Source: Rahnella inusitata (lineage in GTDB: Bacteria > Pseudomonadota > Gammaproteobacteria > Enterobacterales > Enterobacteriaceae). From it: 64,000 nt of DNA. The stretch is from the NCBI RefSeq assembly GCF_003263515.1, contig NZ_JYDE01000019.1, positions 122,384 to 186,383 on the forward strand, given 5' to 3'. The notes under the pieces were generated by a model. The model was not told the DNA's origin. It saw nothing but the letters and a program-made list of their open reading frames with translations, and did not search any database. Position 1 is the first letter of the stretch. Every line of letters begins with the position of its first letter. A program made the translations under genes and the position numbers. Of the stretch, positions 29,546 through 41,143 are shown piece by piece.

Positions 29546-32086
29546 TTAAACACAGGGGGTCGTGACGGATTGAACAGAGGCTGCTGATTGCCTGAGGTTG
29601 AGACTGGCTTTGCATTGCTGGTTTGCGCTGGTGCCCCATTTCACGTGTAACTTGATGGGCTCCTCCACTTTGACGCCGGACAGATACAGAACCCCGCCAT
29701 CATCGACGATATTCTCTAATGTCTGGTCTTCGCTGACCGCCACAGCGCCGAAAGGCACAACAGATCCGTCAGACCGGGTGAGTTTAATCAATACGCGAAC
29801 GCCAATACGGGCGTCGAAATGGGCAACGACCATGGCGCCTTTATTAGGGATAACCAGTTCAGAAGTGTTTGTCACATCCACATCTGCCGGCAATGTGGTG
29901 GTATCAATCACGATGCGATTTTCAGTGTAAGACGTGAGATAAGGCACCACGGCGTAGCCGCGCCAGTCTGTTTTAAGGCCGGGAATATTTTGCACCCGTG
30001 CACCGCTGGCGCCATTAGTATCAATCAGCGCAAAAGAGTCGCCGAGCGACTGAGAAAGGGTCACCCCTTTTTCATGGGCAACAATGCCGCCTGCGAGGCC
30101 ATAGCTGGTTTGCTGTGAATGATCGTCGTAGTAATAACCGGCATTCAATGTGCCGTAGGATGAACGATAGGATGCATTCAGGTTACTGCTGTCGCCCCCT
30201 CCCTGGTCCGCATGGCTTTGCTGAAGGGAATAACTGAGGCGGTAATCATCCAGCGCAGTCCCGCTGAGGCCAACCTGTTGGCGCGTGTCGCCATTTTTTT
30301 GATGCGTGACGTTATATGTCGCCCAGCTCTGTGGTAGCCAACGGCTTAAAGGAACACGAATATTCAGTGCAAACTGCTGATCGTTTTCCTGATTTTCCAT
30401 CTGGCTGTAAGAGTAAGAAAAGTTGTAGCTGATCCCGGACACGCTGGTATTCATGCCGAGAGAGATATTTTTCTCTTTGTTGGTGCGGCGCCAGTAGTCT
30501 TGCTGATAAGCCGATAGGTAAAGACTCGCCCCTTCCCAGAGTGCCTGATTAATACTGACCTGGAACTTGCTGCGTTTATGTCCGTCCTGAGATGCATTGT
30601 CCTGAGACTGATTAGCTTCGTCAAAATCGTAGAAACCGCTGGTTGAATAGCGATAGCTGGCCACGGAAAAGTTAGTGTCCGTTGTTTCGACATTTTTCGA
30701 GTATTGAATGCGATAAGACTGACCGCTGCTATTTTGGTCGTTGTCCAGACGGGTCTGTGCCTGAGTGACATCGGCAGATAGTGAACCGAGGGCGAACAGG
30801 CTAAAACCCATCCCTGCCTGACCGGCCATATAATCAGGCGACAGTAAGAAGCCACCATAAGTAGTTATTTCATTTGAAACCCCGTAAATCACCGTGCCCT
30901 GTGCAAATTCCGGTTCTTTATCGCCGCTATCGTTCGAGCGGTAGCGGCCAACGGTACTGCTGTACTTCAAACGACCAGGTCGCTGCATAACCGGCACGGC
31001 AGAAAAGGGCTGGTTAAATTTGCGTTCAGTGCCGTCGGCTTCTTTAACCGTCACTTCCAGATCACCACTGTAAGACGAAGGGTAAAGGTCATTAATTTCG
31101 AACGCCCCCGGCGCGACGTAACTTTGATAAATGATGTAGCCGTCTTGTCTGATGGTCACTTCGGCATTGGAGTTGGCAATGCCGCGAATGGTGGGTGCGA
31201 AGCCACGCTGGCTGTTGGGCAGCATATTGTCGTCGGAAGACAATTGAACACCGGTAAATTGCAGACTGGGAAAGAGATCGCCCGGTGTGGAGCTTTCACC
31301 TATTAGCAACTGAGATTTGAGGGCTTTGATATCCCGTTGCACATAAGTCGAGATGGCATCCCAGCTTTGCTGGCCATCGCTATTGCTATACGTGCTGTAG
31401 TTGCGAAGGCGCCATGCGCCAAGATTTAAGCCATTTTGCAGATTCAAATACTGGCTGGAATCATCACTGCCATTTTTATTGTTCCGCTGTGAGCCCGAAA
31501 ACGTGTAGTTAGAAAACAGGACAGGTACGCCATCGTCCCATTTTTTAGGATCAACATAGCCACTGGCTTTTCGTTCCATCGCGGCTTGTGGAATGCTCAA
31601 ATCAAGACGCATTCTGTTGAAGTCAAACTTTGCATTCGCTGCCGGAATATACAAGGTCAGGTTGTCGAGTGGTGCGTCATGCGGGTGTTGCGTCAGGGAC
31701 GGAAAAGCATCCACGCGAACATTCAATGCACGAAGTAAATCAGGGGTGATTTGCGGGATCAACGACCCGTCAGACTTTTGGTCATAGCGGATGTTTTGCT
31801 GTAATGCTTTTTCCTGATTCACGTAAATTGACGTGTTATACACACCGGCAACTTGAGCCTTGTCACTTAGCGCGAAGACTGAGAGATCCACATTGTTGGT
31901 TGCCTGACCATTGTTTTCCAACAATCTCGGATCGAAATAGACTTCCTCAGCGTGGACCGAATGAACAAGACATGTGATAACCAAAAAAATACAACTTACC
32001 CCAGGCGCTAAGGTTTTACCTTGCTGATGGGGAGAATACATTCCTTTTTCCGGTCTTTGTGCATTCGTATCGTAACCCATAGTCAT
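29546..32086 (-). CDS. Fimbrial outer-membrane usher protein
   Basis: FimD/PapC-family usher of 846 residues that secretes and polymerises chaperone-bound subunits. N-terminal signal region (hydrophobic VSCIFLVITCLVHSVHA, cleavage about residue 46) is preceded by an unusually long polar stretch; a start at Met16 (MYSPHQQGK) would give a more usual signal. The N-terminal usher domain (EVYFDPRLLENNG), the 24-strand pore, the plug and two C-terminal domains with the paired cysteines near the end (QQCKASLNL, TTPCV) are evident. It lies 41 nt after the chaperone gene. The subtype cannot be named from memory. Confidence 0.93.
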   Translation of the reverse strand: MTMGYDTNAQRPEKGMYSPHQQGKTLAPGVSCIFLVITCLVHSVHAEEVYFDPRLLENNGQATNNVDLSVFALSDKAQVAGVYNTSIYVNQEKALQQNIRYDQKSDGSLIPQITPDLLRALNVRVDAFPSLTQHPHDAPLDNLTLYIPAANAKFDFNRMRLDLSIPQAAMERKASGYVDPKKWDDGVPVLFSNYTFSGSQRNNKNGSDDSSQYLNLQNGLNLGAWRLRNYSTYSNSDGQQSWDAISTYVQRDIKALKSQLLIGESSTPGDLFPSLQFTGVQLSSDDNMLPNSQRGFAPTIRGIANSNAEVTIRQDGYIIYQSYVAPGAFEINDLYPSSYSGDLEVTVKEADGTERKFNQPFSAVPVMQRPGRLKYSSTVGRYRSNDSGDKEPEFAQGTVIYGVSNEITTYGGFLLSPDYMAGQAGMGFSLFALGSLSADVTQAQTRLDNDQNSSGQSYRIQYSKNVETTDTNFSVASYRYSTSGFYDFDEANQSQDNASQDGHKRSKFQVSINQALWEGASLYLSAYQQDYWRRTNKEKNISLGMNTSVSGISYNFSYSYSQMENQENDQQFALNIRVPLSRWLPQSWATYNVTHQKNGDTRQQVGLSGTALDDYRLSYSLQQSHADQGGGDSSNLNASYRSSYGTLNAGYYYDDHSQQTSYGLAGGIVAHEKGVTLSQSLGDSFALIDTNGASGARVQNIPGLKTDWRGYAVVPYLTSYTENRIVIDTTTLPADVDVTNTSELVIPNKGAMVVAHFDARIGVRVLIKLTRSDGSVVPFGAVAVSEDQTLENIVDDGGVLYLSGVKVEEPIKLHVKWGTSANQQCKASLNLRQSAASVQSVTTPCV

Positions 32087-32127
32087 CTTCCCTGAACTTC
32101 CTAATGGCGAATCAACGCGTGATCAAA

Positions 32128-32814
32128 CTAAAGCGCTCGCTTTTCCGGCTGGGTCTCTCCGCCGTAGTCGTTGATTGCTCTCCACTCAATAGTATTCCCG
32201 GTATTGTTCGCAGGTAATGTCACATTGAGCTGGCTGCCTGGTGCAATCATGTCGGTATCCTTAAGGATGCTGTTACCGGCGATCAGGTAGCTGAATACCA
32301 CGTAATAAGGAGTGGGATTATTGATAATAAGATGGCCGTTGACGCGTGAAAAAGTCAGCAATTTGTAAGCGTCAAATGCTTTCCCTTCTAATTTATCAGG
32401 ACGATAAAAAAGTTTTATCCTTGTCTTAATGACGAGACGTAACTCGTTTGAATCATTTTTCGGTGTAGAAGGAATAGCCCGGATATTAATGTAAAATATC
32501 GATTCTTTGTCCTTGCGTAGTTCACCACCGGTGTACGATATGCGTAGATTATTCTCCTCATTAGCGTTTAACCTAAATAGCGGTGGAGTGACCACAAAAG
32601 GCCCGCGCGTTTTACCATCACCATTATCGACCCACGATTGGATCAAAAACGGTTTACTGTCAGATTTATTACTGAGGGGTAATGAAGCTTCCTTTTTATT
32701 TTCTTCATAAATTACTCGTGTGCGACCCACAAGAATTCCGCCACCATAGCTCAGCTGAATCGGTAGAAAAAACAGAAGAGTAAATGTAATGATTGAATTG
32801 ATGAGATTACGCAT
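32128..32814 (-). CDS. Periplasmic fimbrial chaperone (PapD-like)
   Basis: A 228-residue precursor: Sec signal peptide (cleavage about residue 24, near LSYG), then two Ig-like domains. The N-terminal domain keeps RTRVIYEENKKEASLPLSNKSD with the G1 strand region SIFYINIRAIPS; the pattern ELRLVIKTRIKLFYRP ends domain 1 and the basic Arg/Lys pair for subunit anchoring is plausible. Notably AT-rich with Lys/Asn codons ending in A/T, unlike the flanking backbone genes, which suggests the operon was acquired. Confidence 0.92.
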   Translation of the reverse strand: MRNLINSIITFTLLFFLPIQLSYGGGILVGRTRVIYEENKKEASLPLSNKSDSKPFLIQSWVDNGDGKTRGPFVVTPPLFRLNANEENNLRISYTGGELRKDKESIFYINIRAIPSTPKNDSNELRLVIKTRIKLFYRPDKLEGKAFDAYKLLTFSRVNGHLIINNPTPYYVVFSYLIAGNSILKDTDMIAPGSQLNVTLPANNTGNTIEWRAINDYGGETQPEKRAL

Positions 32815-32908
32815 TTAGATGATTGTATCCAGTAATGAATGATAAATATTCCGTTACCCGGGTAATGAAAAATGGCCCAGTTTACTGGGCCTGTCTGTGA
32901 GGAGTGGC

Positions 32909-33463
32909 TTAACGGTAATCGAGAGTCACATTGACGCTGGCATCAGCCGGACCCGCAGTGATCAGATCAGGGGTTTTGTAGGACTGATAATTCGCCAGCA
33001 GATTGATGTTCATCGTCGCGCTGGTGATGTCGTAAGTCACAGTGGGTAATGTATTGAGAAGCATCACGTCTTTTGTTGTGGCATCCAGAATCTGGATCCC
33101 TACGCCGTCGGCCATAGTATCGCCAAAGCTATTTCCCAATTTCACTAAATTTGGATGTGTTGCGTCTACCGCTTCAGCTTCCAGCCACACGCGAAAATGC
33201 TGGATAGGGTCATTTTGCACCGTAGTGAAAGGGCAGTTAGCCAGTGGCAGAGTAAAAGGAATATTGGGTGAGGTATCATTAATCTCTCGGAATTGCGCTG
33301 CTGAATAGGTCCCTAATTCAACTTCAATATCATTACCTCCATTAATGACACAGGCAGTTTTAATAATTTCACCGTGAAAATTTATTCTTCCATCTATTGC
33401 ATAACCGTTACCGGCTAATGCCAGCAGTAACCCACTTACAATGAGCTTGTATGTCGTTTTCAT
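32909..33463 (-). CDS. Major fimbrial subunit (pilin)
   Basis: 184-residue chaperone-usher pilin precursor. Start ATG 33463 (MKTTYKLIVSG); a longer frame from 33505 exists. Signal cleavage is likely after GYA (residue 22). The mature protein starts IDGRINFHGEIIKTACVING, with a Cys pair (Cys in TACVING and in PLANCPF) that typically forms the pilin disulfide, and ends in the conserved aromatic-containing strand NVTLDYR. First gene of the operon; 94 nt to the chaperone gene. AT-rich. Confidence 0.92.
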   Translation of the reverse strand: MKTTYKLIVSGLLLALAGNGYAIDGRINFHGEIIKTACVINGGNDIEVELGTYSAAQFREINDTSPNIPFTLPLANCPFTTVQNDPIQHFRVWLEAEAVDATHPNLVKLGNSFGDTMADGVGIQILDATTKDVMLLNTLPTVTYDITSATMNINLLANYQSYKTPDLITAGPADASVNVTLDYR

Positions 33464-34122
33464 TTTCGCATCCATTCTGAAATAAAAAATTAAGAGCTTA
33501 GTCACAGATACACTTGATTAATATATTAGCGATACTAATTAAATGCCTGCAAATGCGGATTCTATCAACTATTTTAGGCATTGAATAGAGGGTGTAGATC
33601 ATTATCACATAAGGCTAATAAGATCAGCGCGATTATATTCATTTATCTGATCGTTGAGCTCTTATTAATTCATCCGGCTGATCGTTTCGGTTTGATTAAA
33701 TAATTTAACAAGAGAGAGTTATTATAGGATGGGTTTCCTTTTATTAAACATTTTAACTTAATGGTTAAGGTAAGGGGGGGCCTTAAAAATAAGCTACTGC
33801 AGCGAAGTGTTAAATTTATTCGTTTATTTTAAATTAATCGTATTTCTGAAAGTTCTTTTATTAGGAACTATTGAAATGTAATGGATGATTTTCGAGCGGT
33901 TACGTCCGGGGGGATGGGTAACTCGCTTCCTTCAGGCATCGCGACAAACCGTAACAAACCAACCGTAGATGGTGGGAGATTCCTCTGATATTGTTGATAA
34001 ATTAGGAAATCCGTATTCATTGTTACAATTTCGACTAGAATATATACCATTAAACGCTGTCTGTTTTGGCTCATATTTCTAACAATAGAAGCTTCAGGCA
34101 TTCACGCCTTTGGGAGAGTTAC
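33464..34122. promoter_or_regulatory. Divergent fimbrial/ompR intergenic region
   Basis: About 660 nt, AT-rich over its left two thirds, between the fimbrial operon (-) and ompR (+). Contents I can see: the ompR leader with a GGGAGAG ribosome-binding site 6 nt before ATG 34123; a G7 tract embedded in TAAGGGGGGGCCTTAA at 33771-33786, echoed after envZ; and many AT-rich stretches typical of H-NS-bound DNA. No inverted-repeat pair of invertible-switch size and no recombinase gene are present. A 77-codon frame at 33868-34101 (-) looks accidental. Confidence 0.5.
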
Positions 34123-36200
<2,078 letters not shown>

Positions 36201-36201
36201 A

Positions 36202-36217
36202 TTAAGGGGGGCCTTAA
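36202..36217. repeat. TTAAGGGGGGCCTTAA palindromic element after envZ
   Basis: A near-palindrome 1 nt after the envZ stop. A copy with one extra G (TAAGGGGGGGCCTTAA) lies at 33771-33786, upstream of ompR. The pair brackets ompR-envZ; significance unknown. Confidence 0.45.
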
Positions 36218-36249
36218 TAATCCCCGACAGATTCTGCATGGGAATATTT

Positions 36250-36289
36250 CGGTTTCACACTCGCAGCGATCACTGCAAGTGTGAAACCG
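36250..36289. terminator. Long perfect hairpin downstream of envZ
   Basis: CGGTTTCACACT and AGTGTGAAACCG are perfect 12-nt arms, with an inner GCAG/CTGC pairing. No T-run follows on either strand. It may end or stabilise the ompR-envZ mRNA, or serve the convergent toxin gene. Confidence 0.5.
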
Positions 36290-36344
36290 ACGCTTCCCCG
36301 TCTGCTTTAAGGCCGCCATTGCAGCGGCTTTCTGCCACCAAACG

Positions 36345-36824
36345 TTAAGTCTTCCGACTCATAACATAATATTCCGCTGCTTCCTCGCGCCACCTCGGCG
36401 CCTCCACCACATCCCATGGATTCACTACGACCACACCCGTGTGCGCAAAGACCCCGGCGTTATCTGTCACCAGCGACGCCTGATGGTTCAGGCATATCGC
36501 GACAAGCTGCGTATCGCGCTCTTTCATCGTCACACCAGCCTGCTTTGATAAGGCCATCACGCGCGGATAGTGCAGGGCGCTGGCGGCGTCGAAGGGCAGC
36601 AGGCGTCCTGCGAAATCGTGATTCAGCATCTCCAGTAAGGCTTCATTGAGCGGAGTCCTGGGCTGTTCATCTGGCAGGCCGTCGACCCAGGCGAAAAGTT
36701 CGGCGACGCCGAGGCTGGTAAGATACAGCTGGCTGGCATCCTGCGCGTCGAGCCACTGCAGAACGGTTTTATGCGGTTTGGGATTGATCATCTCAAGGAT
36801 GATGGACGTATTGAGGATGATCAT
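36345..36824 (-). CDS. PIN-domain toxin of FitB/VapC type, first catalytic Asp replaced
   Basis: 159-residue PIN-domain protein, second gene of a toxin-antitoxin pair. Family pattern: MIILNTSIILEM (normally MIILDTN), AEL with Glu42, ERDTQLVAI with Asp104, LVTDNAGVF near 121, and the closing VVVVNPW. The first metal-binding acidic residue (position 5) is Asn (codon AAT, one base from GAT) and the next conserved Asn is Ser. This predicts weak or lost RNase activity unless neighbouring residues compensate. It overlaps the antitoxin gene by 4 nt (ATGA). Located between envZ and pckA, which are neighbours in E. coli, so it is an insertion. Confidence 0.85.
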   Translation of the reverse strand: MIILNTSIILEMINPKPHKTVLQWLDAQDASQLYLTSLGVAELFAWVDGLPDEQPRTPLNEALLEMLNHDFAGRLLPFDAASALHYPRVMALSKQAGVTMKERDTQLVAICLNHQASLVTDNAGVFAHTGVVVVNPWDVVEAPRWREEAAEYYVMSRKT

Positions 36825-37033
36825 TTTGGCGGAAGTTCCAGAGGATTGAGGCCCAGCGTGGAGAAACGCTGGCGAAGCTGGCTGCCGAGGCCGAAATTGG
36901 CCGGGGTGCTGGTCAACGCCTGTTTCAGAATTAAACGCGCCTCTTCTTCCATCGAATGCCCTTTTTTAGCGGCGGCGATGCGCAGCAGATCTTTAATCTC
37001 GTCATCCAGATTGCGAATCGTGATGGTGGCCAT
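36821..37033 (-). CDS. Ribbon-helix-helix antitoxin of FitA/VapB type
   Basis: 70-residue protein, start ATG 37033 (MATITIRNLDD) with AGGAGC upstream; the longer frame to 37129 runs back over the pckA terminator. The N-terminal RHH motif (ITIRNLDDEIKDLLRIAAAKKG, residues 4-25) should bind its own promoter as a dimer, and HSMEEEARLILKQAL is the Arc/FitA second helix. The C-terminal tail would cover the toxin active site. Translationally coupled to the PIN gene. Confidence 0.88.
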   Translation of the reverse strand: MATITIRNLDDEIKDLLRIAAAKKGHSMEEEARLILKQALTSTPANFGLGSQLRQRFSTLGLNPLELPPK

Positions 37034-37099
37034 AATCAGCTCCTGTGAAATCAATGCAAGCAGTGCTGTCATAGTGCGACCTGCAGAAATTTTTGCAAT

Positions 37100-37124
37100 A
37101 AAAAAGGCGCGGGATCCGCGCCTG
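37100..37124 (-). terminator. Intrinsic terminator of pckA
   Basis: Minus strand: AGGCGCG, GATCC loop, CGCGCCT followed by TTTTTT, 17 nt after the pckA stop. Confidence 0.9.
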
Positions 37125-37140
37125 AGCAATGTGCGTAAGA

Positions 37141-38763
37141 TTAACGCTGAGGGCCTGCGCCAACCAGCGCCTCGCCGGCAGGCGTATCCGTATATTTATC
37201 GAAATTATCAATAAACAGCTGTGCCAGATGCTGCGCTTTTTCCTGCCACTGTTCGCGGCTGGCGTAGGTATTGCGCGGATCGAGGATGTGCGGATCCACG
37301 CCCGGTAACGCGGTCGGCACCGCGAGATTAAACAGCGGCAAGGTGAAAGTCTCTGCGTCATCAATCGTGTCGTTGAGAATAGCGTCAATAATAGCGCGGG
37401 TATTTTTGAGTGAAATGCGTTTGCCGGTGCCGTTCCAGCCGGTATTCACCAGATATGCCTGCGCGCCGACCGCTTCCATGCGCCTGACCAGCACTTCGGA
37501 GTATTGTGTTGGGTGCAGCATCAGGAACGCTGCGCCGAAACAGGCGGAGAAGGTCGGGGTGGGTTCGTTGACACCGCGCTCGGTGCCGGCCAGTTTAGCG
37601 GTAAAGCCTGACAGGAAATGATACTGCGTCTGGGAAGCCGTCAGGCGGGAAACCGGTGGCAGAACGCCAAAGGCGTCGGCAGTCAGGAAGATCACTTTGC
37701 TGGCGTGGCCCGCTTTGGAGACTGGCTTCACGATATTCTGAATGTGATAAATCGGGTACGACACGCGGGTGTTTTCGGTTTTGCTGTTGTCATCAAAATC
37801 GATTTTGCCGTCTGCGCTGACCACGACGTTTTCAAGTAATGCATCCCGCTTAATCGCGCCGAAGATTTCCGGCTCAGCTTCTTTGCTGAGCTTGATGGTT
37901 TTGGCGTAGCAGCCGCCTTCAAAGTTGAAGACGCCGTCATCGTCCCAGCCATGCTCATCATCACCGATCAGCTGACGCTTTGGATCGGTTGAGAGCGTGG
38001 TTTTACCGGTGCCGGAGAGGCCGAAGAAGACCGCCACATCCCCTTTTTCACCGACGTTGGCCGAGCAGTGCATCGAGGCGATGCCCTGTAACGGCAACAG
38101 GTAGTTCATCACGGCGAACATGCCTTTCTTCATTTCGCCGCCGTACCATGAGCCGCCAATCAGCTGGATGCGCTCGGTCAGGTTGAAGGCAATGAAGTTT
38201 TCGGAGTTCAGCCCCTGCTTCTGCCAGTCGGGGTTAGTGCATTTCGCGCCGTTCATTACGATAAAGTCAGGCTCGAAGTTCTCCAGTTCCTCGCTGGTCG
38301 GGCGGATAAACATGTTTTTGACGAAGTGCGCCTGCCAGGCCACTTCAGTGATAAAACGGACTTTCAGGCGGGAGTCTGCGTTAGCACCGCAGAATGCATC
38401 AATGATAAACAGCCGTTTGCCCGAAAGCTGCTTACCGACCAGCGCCTTCAGCGATGACCAGACTTCCTGCGACAACGGTTTGTTGTCATTTTTGCCTTTG
38501 CCCTGATCGGCCCACCAGACGGTGTCGCGGGTAACGTCGTCGCGGACAATGTACTTATCTTTTGGCGAACGGCCGGTGAAAATGCCGGTATCAACGTTCA
38601 CTGCGCCCAGTTCTGTCACCTGTCCGCGCTCAAAGCCTTCCAGACCCGGTGCGGTTTCCTCTTTGAAAAGAGTATCGTAATCAGGGTTATAGACGATTTG
38701 ACTGCTTTGATGAATCCCGTAACGGGCGAGTGTTTCGGCGGTGATCCCGAGAGTGGTTGGCAT
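37141..38763 (-). CDS. pckA: Phosphoenolpyruvate carboxykinase (ATP)
   Basis: Gluconeogenic enzyme converting oxaloacetate and ATP to PEP, CO2 and ADP; cytoplasmic. 540 residues from ATG 38763 ([12 protein letters not shown]), the E. coli length; the 11 extra codons to 38796 lack homology and the AGGAG-type site precedes 38763. Key motifs: [14 protein letters not shown], the kinase loop [11 protein letters not shown], the Mg/Mn site DDEHGWDD and [11 protein letters not shown]. Monocistronic between two terminators. CRP control is known in E. coli; I found only half-site-like TGTGA sequences upstream (about 38885, 38906). Confidence 0.98.
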   Translation of the reverse strand: MPTTLGITAETLARYGIHQSSQIVYNPDYDTLFKEETAPGLEGFERGQVTELGAVNVDTGIFTGRSPKDKYIVRDDVTRDTVWWADQGKGKNDNKPLSQEVWSSLKALVGKQLSGKRLFIIDAFCGANADSRLKVRFITEVAWQAHFVKNMFIRPTSEELENFEPDFIVMNGAKCTNPDWQKQGLNSENFIAFNLTERIQLIGGSWYGGEMKKGMFAVMNYLLPLQGIASMHCSANVGEKGDVAVFFGLSGTGKTTLSTDPKRQLIGDDEHGWDDDGVFNFEGGCYAKTIKLSKEAEPEIFGAIKRDALLENVVVSADGKIDFDDNSKTENTRVSYPIYHIQNIVKPVSKAGHASKVIFLTADAFGVLPPVSRLTASQTQYHFLSGFTAKLAGTERGVNEPTPTFSACFGAAFLMLHPTQYSEVLVRRMEAVGAQAYLVNTGWNGTGKRISLKNTRAIIDAILNDTIDDAETFTLPLFNLAVPTALPGVDPHILDPRNTYASREQWQEKAQHLAQLFIDNFDKYTDTPAGEALVGAGPQR

Positions 38764-38952
38764 TTCCCTGCTCCTTTCCTGCACATAGAACCCCAAAGGG
38801 CGTAGGCCTTTAGGGATAAATTAGTTGTAATTGTAGGTATTTATCGCGCACGAACAGCGATAGCTATCAAAGATTAACGGGAGATGTGAATTTTTTTCTG
38901 GAAATGTGATGGAATACCAACAAATTATGCAAGGACGTTATAAACAAGCAAC

Positions 38953-38984
38953 AAAAAAGGGACTTTCAGCAGAAAGTCCCTTTT
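38953..38984. terminator. Terminator downstream of hslO
   Basis: GGGACTTTC and GAAAGTCCC flank a short loop, with A-run on the left (T-run for the minus-strand hslO) and TTTT on the right. The remainder of the 239-nt hslO-pckA gap is AT-rich and should hold the pckA promoter. Confidence 0.88.
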
Positions 38985-39002
38985 GATTTAGTGAGTTAAC
39001 GA

Positions 39003-39890
39003 TCAGTGAACGTTATCATTTCCGGAGACAACGTTGCCGCCGCTGGCTTTCAGTGTCGCCATATCCATCGCGTCAAATGCATAATCTGAACCGCAGTAGT
39101 CACAGTGCATCTCGATTTTGCCATCTTCTTCCAGCATTTCGAGAATTTCGTCATCCGGCAGCGTCAGCAGTGCACCGGCGCAGCGTTCACGCGAACAGGT
39201 ACAGCGGAAACACACATCCTGCGGTTCGTACAGAGTGACTTCTTCCTGATGATATAGGCGATAAAGCACTTCATTGGCGGGCAGATTCAGCAGCTCTTCG
39301 GCTTTGATGGTCGCGGTAAGCTGCGCAAGATGGCTGAATTCTTCTGGATCGGTCTCTTCAGCAGGCAGAACCTGTAACAGCATACCGCCGGTCGCTGGCT
39401 TGCCTTCCACTTCACCGCTGCGGATGAAAATACGGGTCGGGAGCTGCTCAGACTGCATGAAATAGTTTTCCAGACACTCAGCCAGGTTCTCGCCTTCCAG
39501 ACCGACAACGCCCTGATAACGTTCGCCAGCAGTCGGGGAAATGGTGATCACCATGTAGCCGTTACCAATCATCTCTTTCAGCGAACTGCCTTCTTTGATT
39601 TCGCCTTGCAGACGCGCGAGGCCACGCAGTTCCTGAAGATTGTTGCCATTAATCACCGCCAGTTTCAGCGGGCCATCGCCCTGCAATTGCACGGTGATGT
39701 CACCGTCAAATTTGAGCGTGGCGGTCAGCAGGCTGGTTGCGACCAGCATTTCGCCCAGCAAATTACGGACGTCTGCCGGATAGTCATGCCCGGCAACGAT
39801 CTGCTGGAAAGTTTCGTGGAGCGAAACCAGTTCGCCGCGCACAGCGTGATGGTTGAACAGGTAACGGTGTAACTGGTCGTGATTAGACAT
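39003..39890 (-). CDS. hslO: Redox-regulated chaperone Hsp33
   Basis: Cytoplasmic holdase activated by oxidative unfolding. 295 residues. The C-terminal zinc switch is present: CTCSRERC (CxC near residue 233) and CDYCG (CxxC near 265). The N-terminal segment [20 protein letters not shown] is typical. It lies 24 nt after hslR, forming the hslRO operon, probably with yrfG upstream. Confidence 0.97.
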   Translation of the reverse strand: MSNHDQLHRYLFNHHAVRGELVSLHETFQQIVAGHDYPADVRNLLGEMLVATSLLTATLKFDGDITVQLQGDGPLKLAVINGNNLQELRGLARLQGEIKEGSSLKEMIGNGYMVITISPTAGERYQGVVGLEGENLAECLENYFMQSEQLPTRIFIRSGEVEGKPATGGMLLQVLPAEETDPEEFSHLAQLTATIKAEELLNLPANEVLYRLYHQEEVTLYEPQDVCFRCTCSRERCAGALLTLPDDEILEMLEEDGKIEMHCDYCGSDYAFDAMDMATLKASGGNVVSGNDNVH

Positions 39891-39914
39891 AACGTTCTCT
39901 CTGTTTGGCGGCGT

Positions 39915-40319
39915 TTATTCTGCGTCGCCATATTTAAATTTGATCAGGGTGCGGCGTTCCTTTTTATCCGGACGTCGGTCCGGATGGGGCATCGCATTCA
40001 TTTTCCGTGCCTGAGAGATTTTCTCCCGGCTGGCAATGCTGGCCTCGGTTTCCTGATAAAGCGTTTGTGCTTCTTCCGCACTGCGGCGCTGAGTTGTCAG
40101 CCCTAAAACAATGATCGTTTTTGCATCGGTTCCCTGACGCAGGGTAATTTCGGCATTCAGTTCCATCAGCTTGCTCGGTTTTCCGCGCTGGCCGTTGTAA
40201 TGCACTTTGCCGCCATCAATCATCTCGCGCGCCAGCGCACGGGTCTTATAAAAACGAGCCGCCCACAGCCATTTATCGAGACGTACTGCGTTGTCGTCTT
40301 CTTCCTTTTTACCTTTCAT
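39915..40319 (-). CDS. hslR: Ribosome-associated heat shock protein Hsp15 (S4 domain)
   Basis: 134-residue RNA-binding protein that rescues blocked 50S subunits carrying nascent chains. N-terminal S4 motif VRLDKWLWAARFYKTRALAREMI, and a basic C-terminus MPHPDRRPDKKERR. Cytoplasmic. 24 nt gaps to both yrfG and hslO support co-transcription. Confidence 0.96.
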   Translation of the reverse strand: MKGKKEEDDNAVRLDKWLWAARFYKTRALAREMIDGGKVHYNGQRGKPSKLMELNAEITLRQGTDAKTIIVLGLTTQRRSAEEAQTLYQETEASIASREKISQARKMNAMPHPDRRPDKKERRTLIKFKYGDAE

Positions 40320-40343
40320 CTTTCCCCCTGAAACGTGCCGGAA

Positions 40344-41033
40344 CTACTGAGCCGGGCCTGTTATCGGGTGAATCGAAGGCAACAGGTCGCGGTAGTCATT
40401 GATCGAAGGATGTCCCTGAAATGACTTATTCGCACCGGTTGAATCCGGATTCTCTATACCCAGACAATAGCGGATACCAAAGGTTTTTGCCGCATTCAGA
40501 ATCGGCTCCCCGTCATCGACAAACAGCGTTCTCTCGGGGTTAAAGCCCGTTTGCTGCTGCACGGCAGCCCACAAACGTTGATCTTCCTTTGGATAACCAA
40601 ATGTGTGGGTGGAAAGTAATAAATCAAGGTGCTTATCCAAACCGGTGTGTTCAATCTTCACTGACAGGCTGTGAGGATGCGCATTAGTCAGCAAAATGGT
40701 TTCGCGGCCACTTTCCCGCAGATGCTGCAAGAACGGCCTGGTATCGTCACGAAGTTTGGCATTTTTACCGATGTTGGTGGTCATCTGGTAGATGTCCAGA
40801 TCCAGCCGCTCGCTCCAGTAGTCAAAGCAATACCAGTTCATGGTGTGCTGGACGGCCAGATATTCGTCATGAATTATCTGGCGGGCATTTTCCAGCGGGA
40901 TAGCGCGTTGCAGGCTCAGCGCCTTAGGCACGTCCTGCAACCAGAACTGGCTATCGAAGGCCAGATCAAGCAGCGTGCCGTCCATATCCAGCAAAACGGT
41001 ATCGATATTGTTCCAGTCGAGATCAAGGGGCAT
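40344..41033 (-). CDS. yrfG: GMP/IMP nucleotidase, HAD superfamily
   Basis: HAD phosphatase hydrolysing GMP and IMP in E. coli. 229 residues from ATG 41033 (MPLDLDWNNIDTVLLD); the open frame up to 41135 lacks homology. Motif I DMDGTLLDL, motif II LLTNAHP, and motif IV FVDDGEPIL are all present. It sits between igaA and hslR, as in E. coli. Confidence 0.95.
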   Translation of the reverse strand: MPLDLDWNNIDTVLLDMDGTLLDLAFDSQFWLQDVPKALSLQRAIPLENARQIIHDEYLAVQHTMNWYCFDYWSERLDLDIYQMTTNIGKNAKLRDDTRPFLQHLRESGRETILLTNAHPHSLSVKIEHTGLDKHLDLLLSTHTFGYPKEDQRLWAAVQQQTGFNPERTLFVDDGEPILNAAKTFGIRYCLGIENPDSTGANKSFQGHPSINDYRDLLPSIHPITGPAQ

Positions 41034-41143
41034 GGAAACTCCATATCCTGCGGGCATGAGCATGGCAGGAGAGAAAAAACGTAAGCAGGGAAGGGCGTCA
41101 GAATAACATAAACTCTCAGGGTGGCGCAGAGCCACCCTGAGTT

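Noticed and set aside
33506-34000. Possible invertible phase-variation switch for the fimbrial operon
   Set aside because: No inverted repeat pair and no fimB/fimE-like recombinase gene found in the window.
33868-34101. 77-codon minus-strand frame upstream of ompR
   Set aside because: No ribosome-binding site, no family resemblance, and it overlaps the ompR promoter region.
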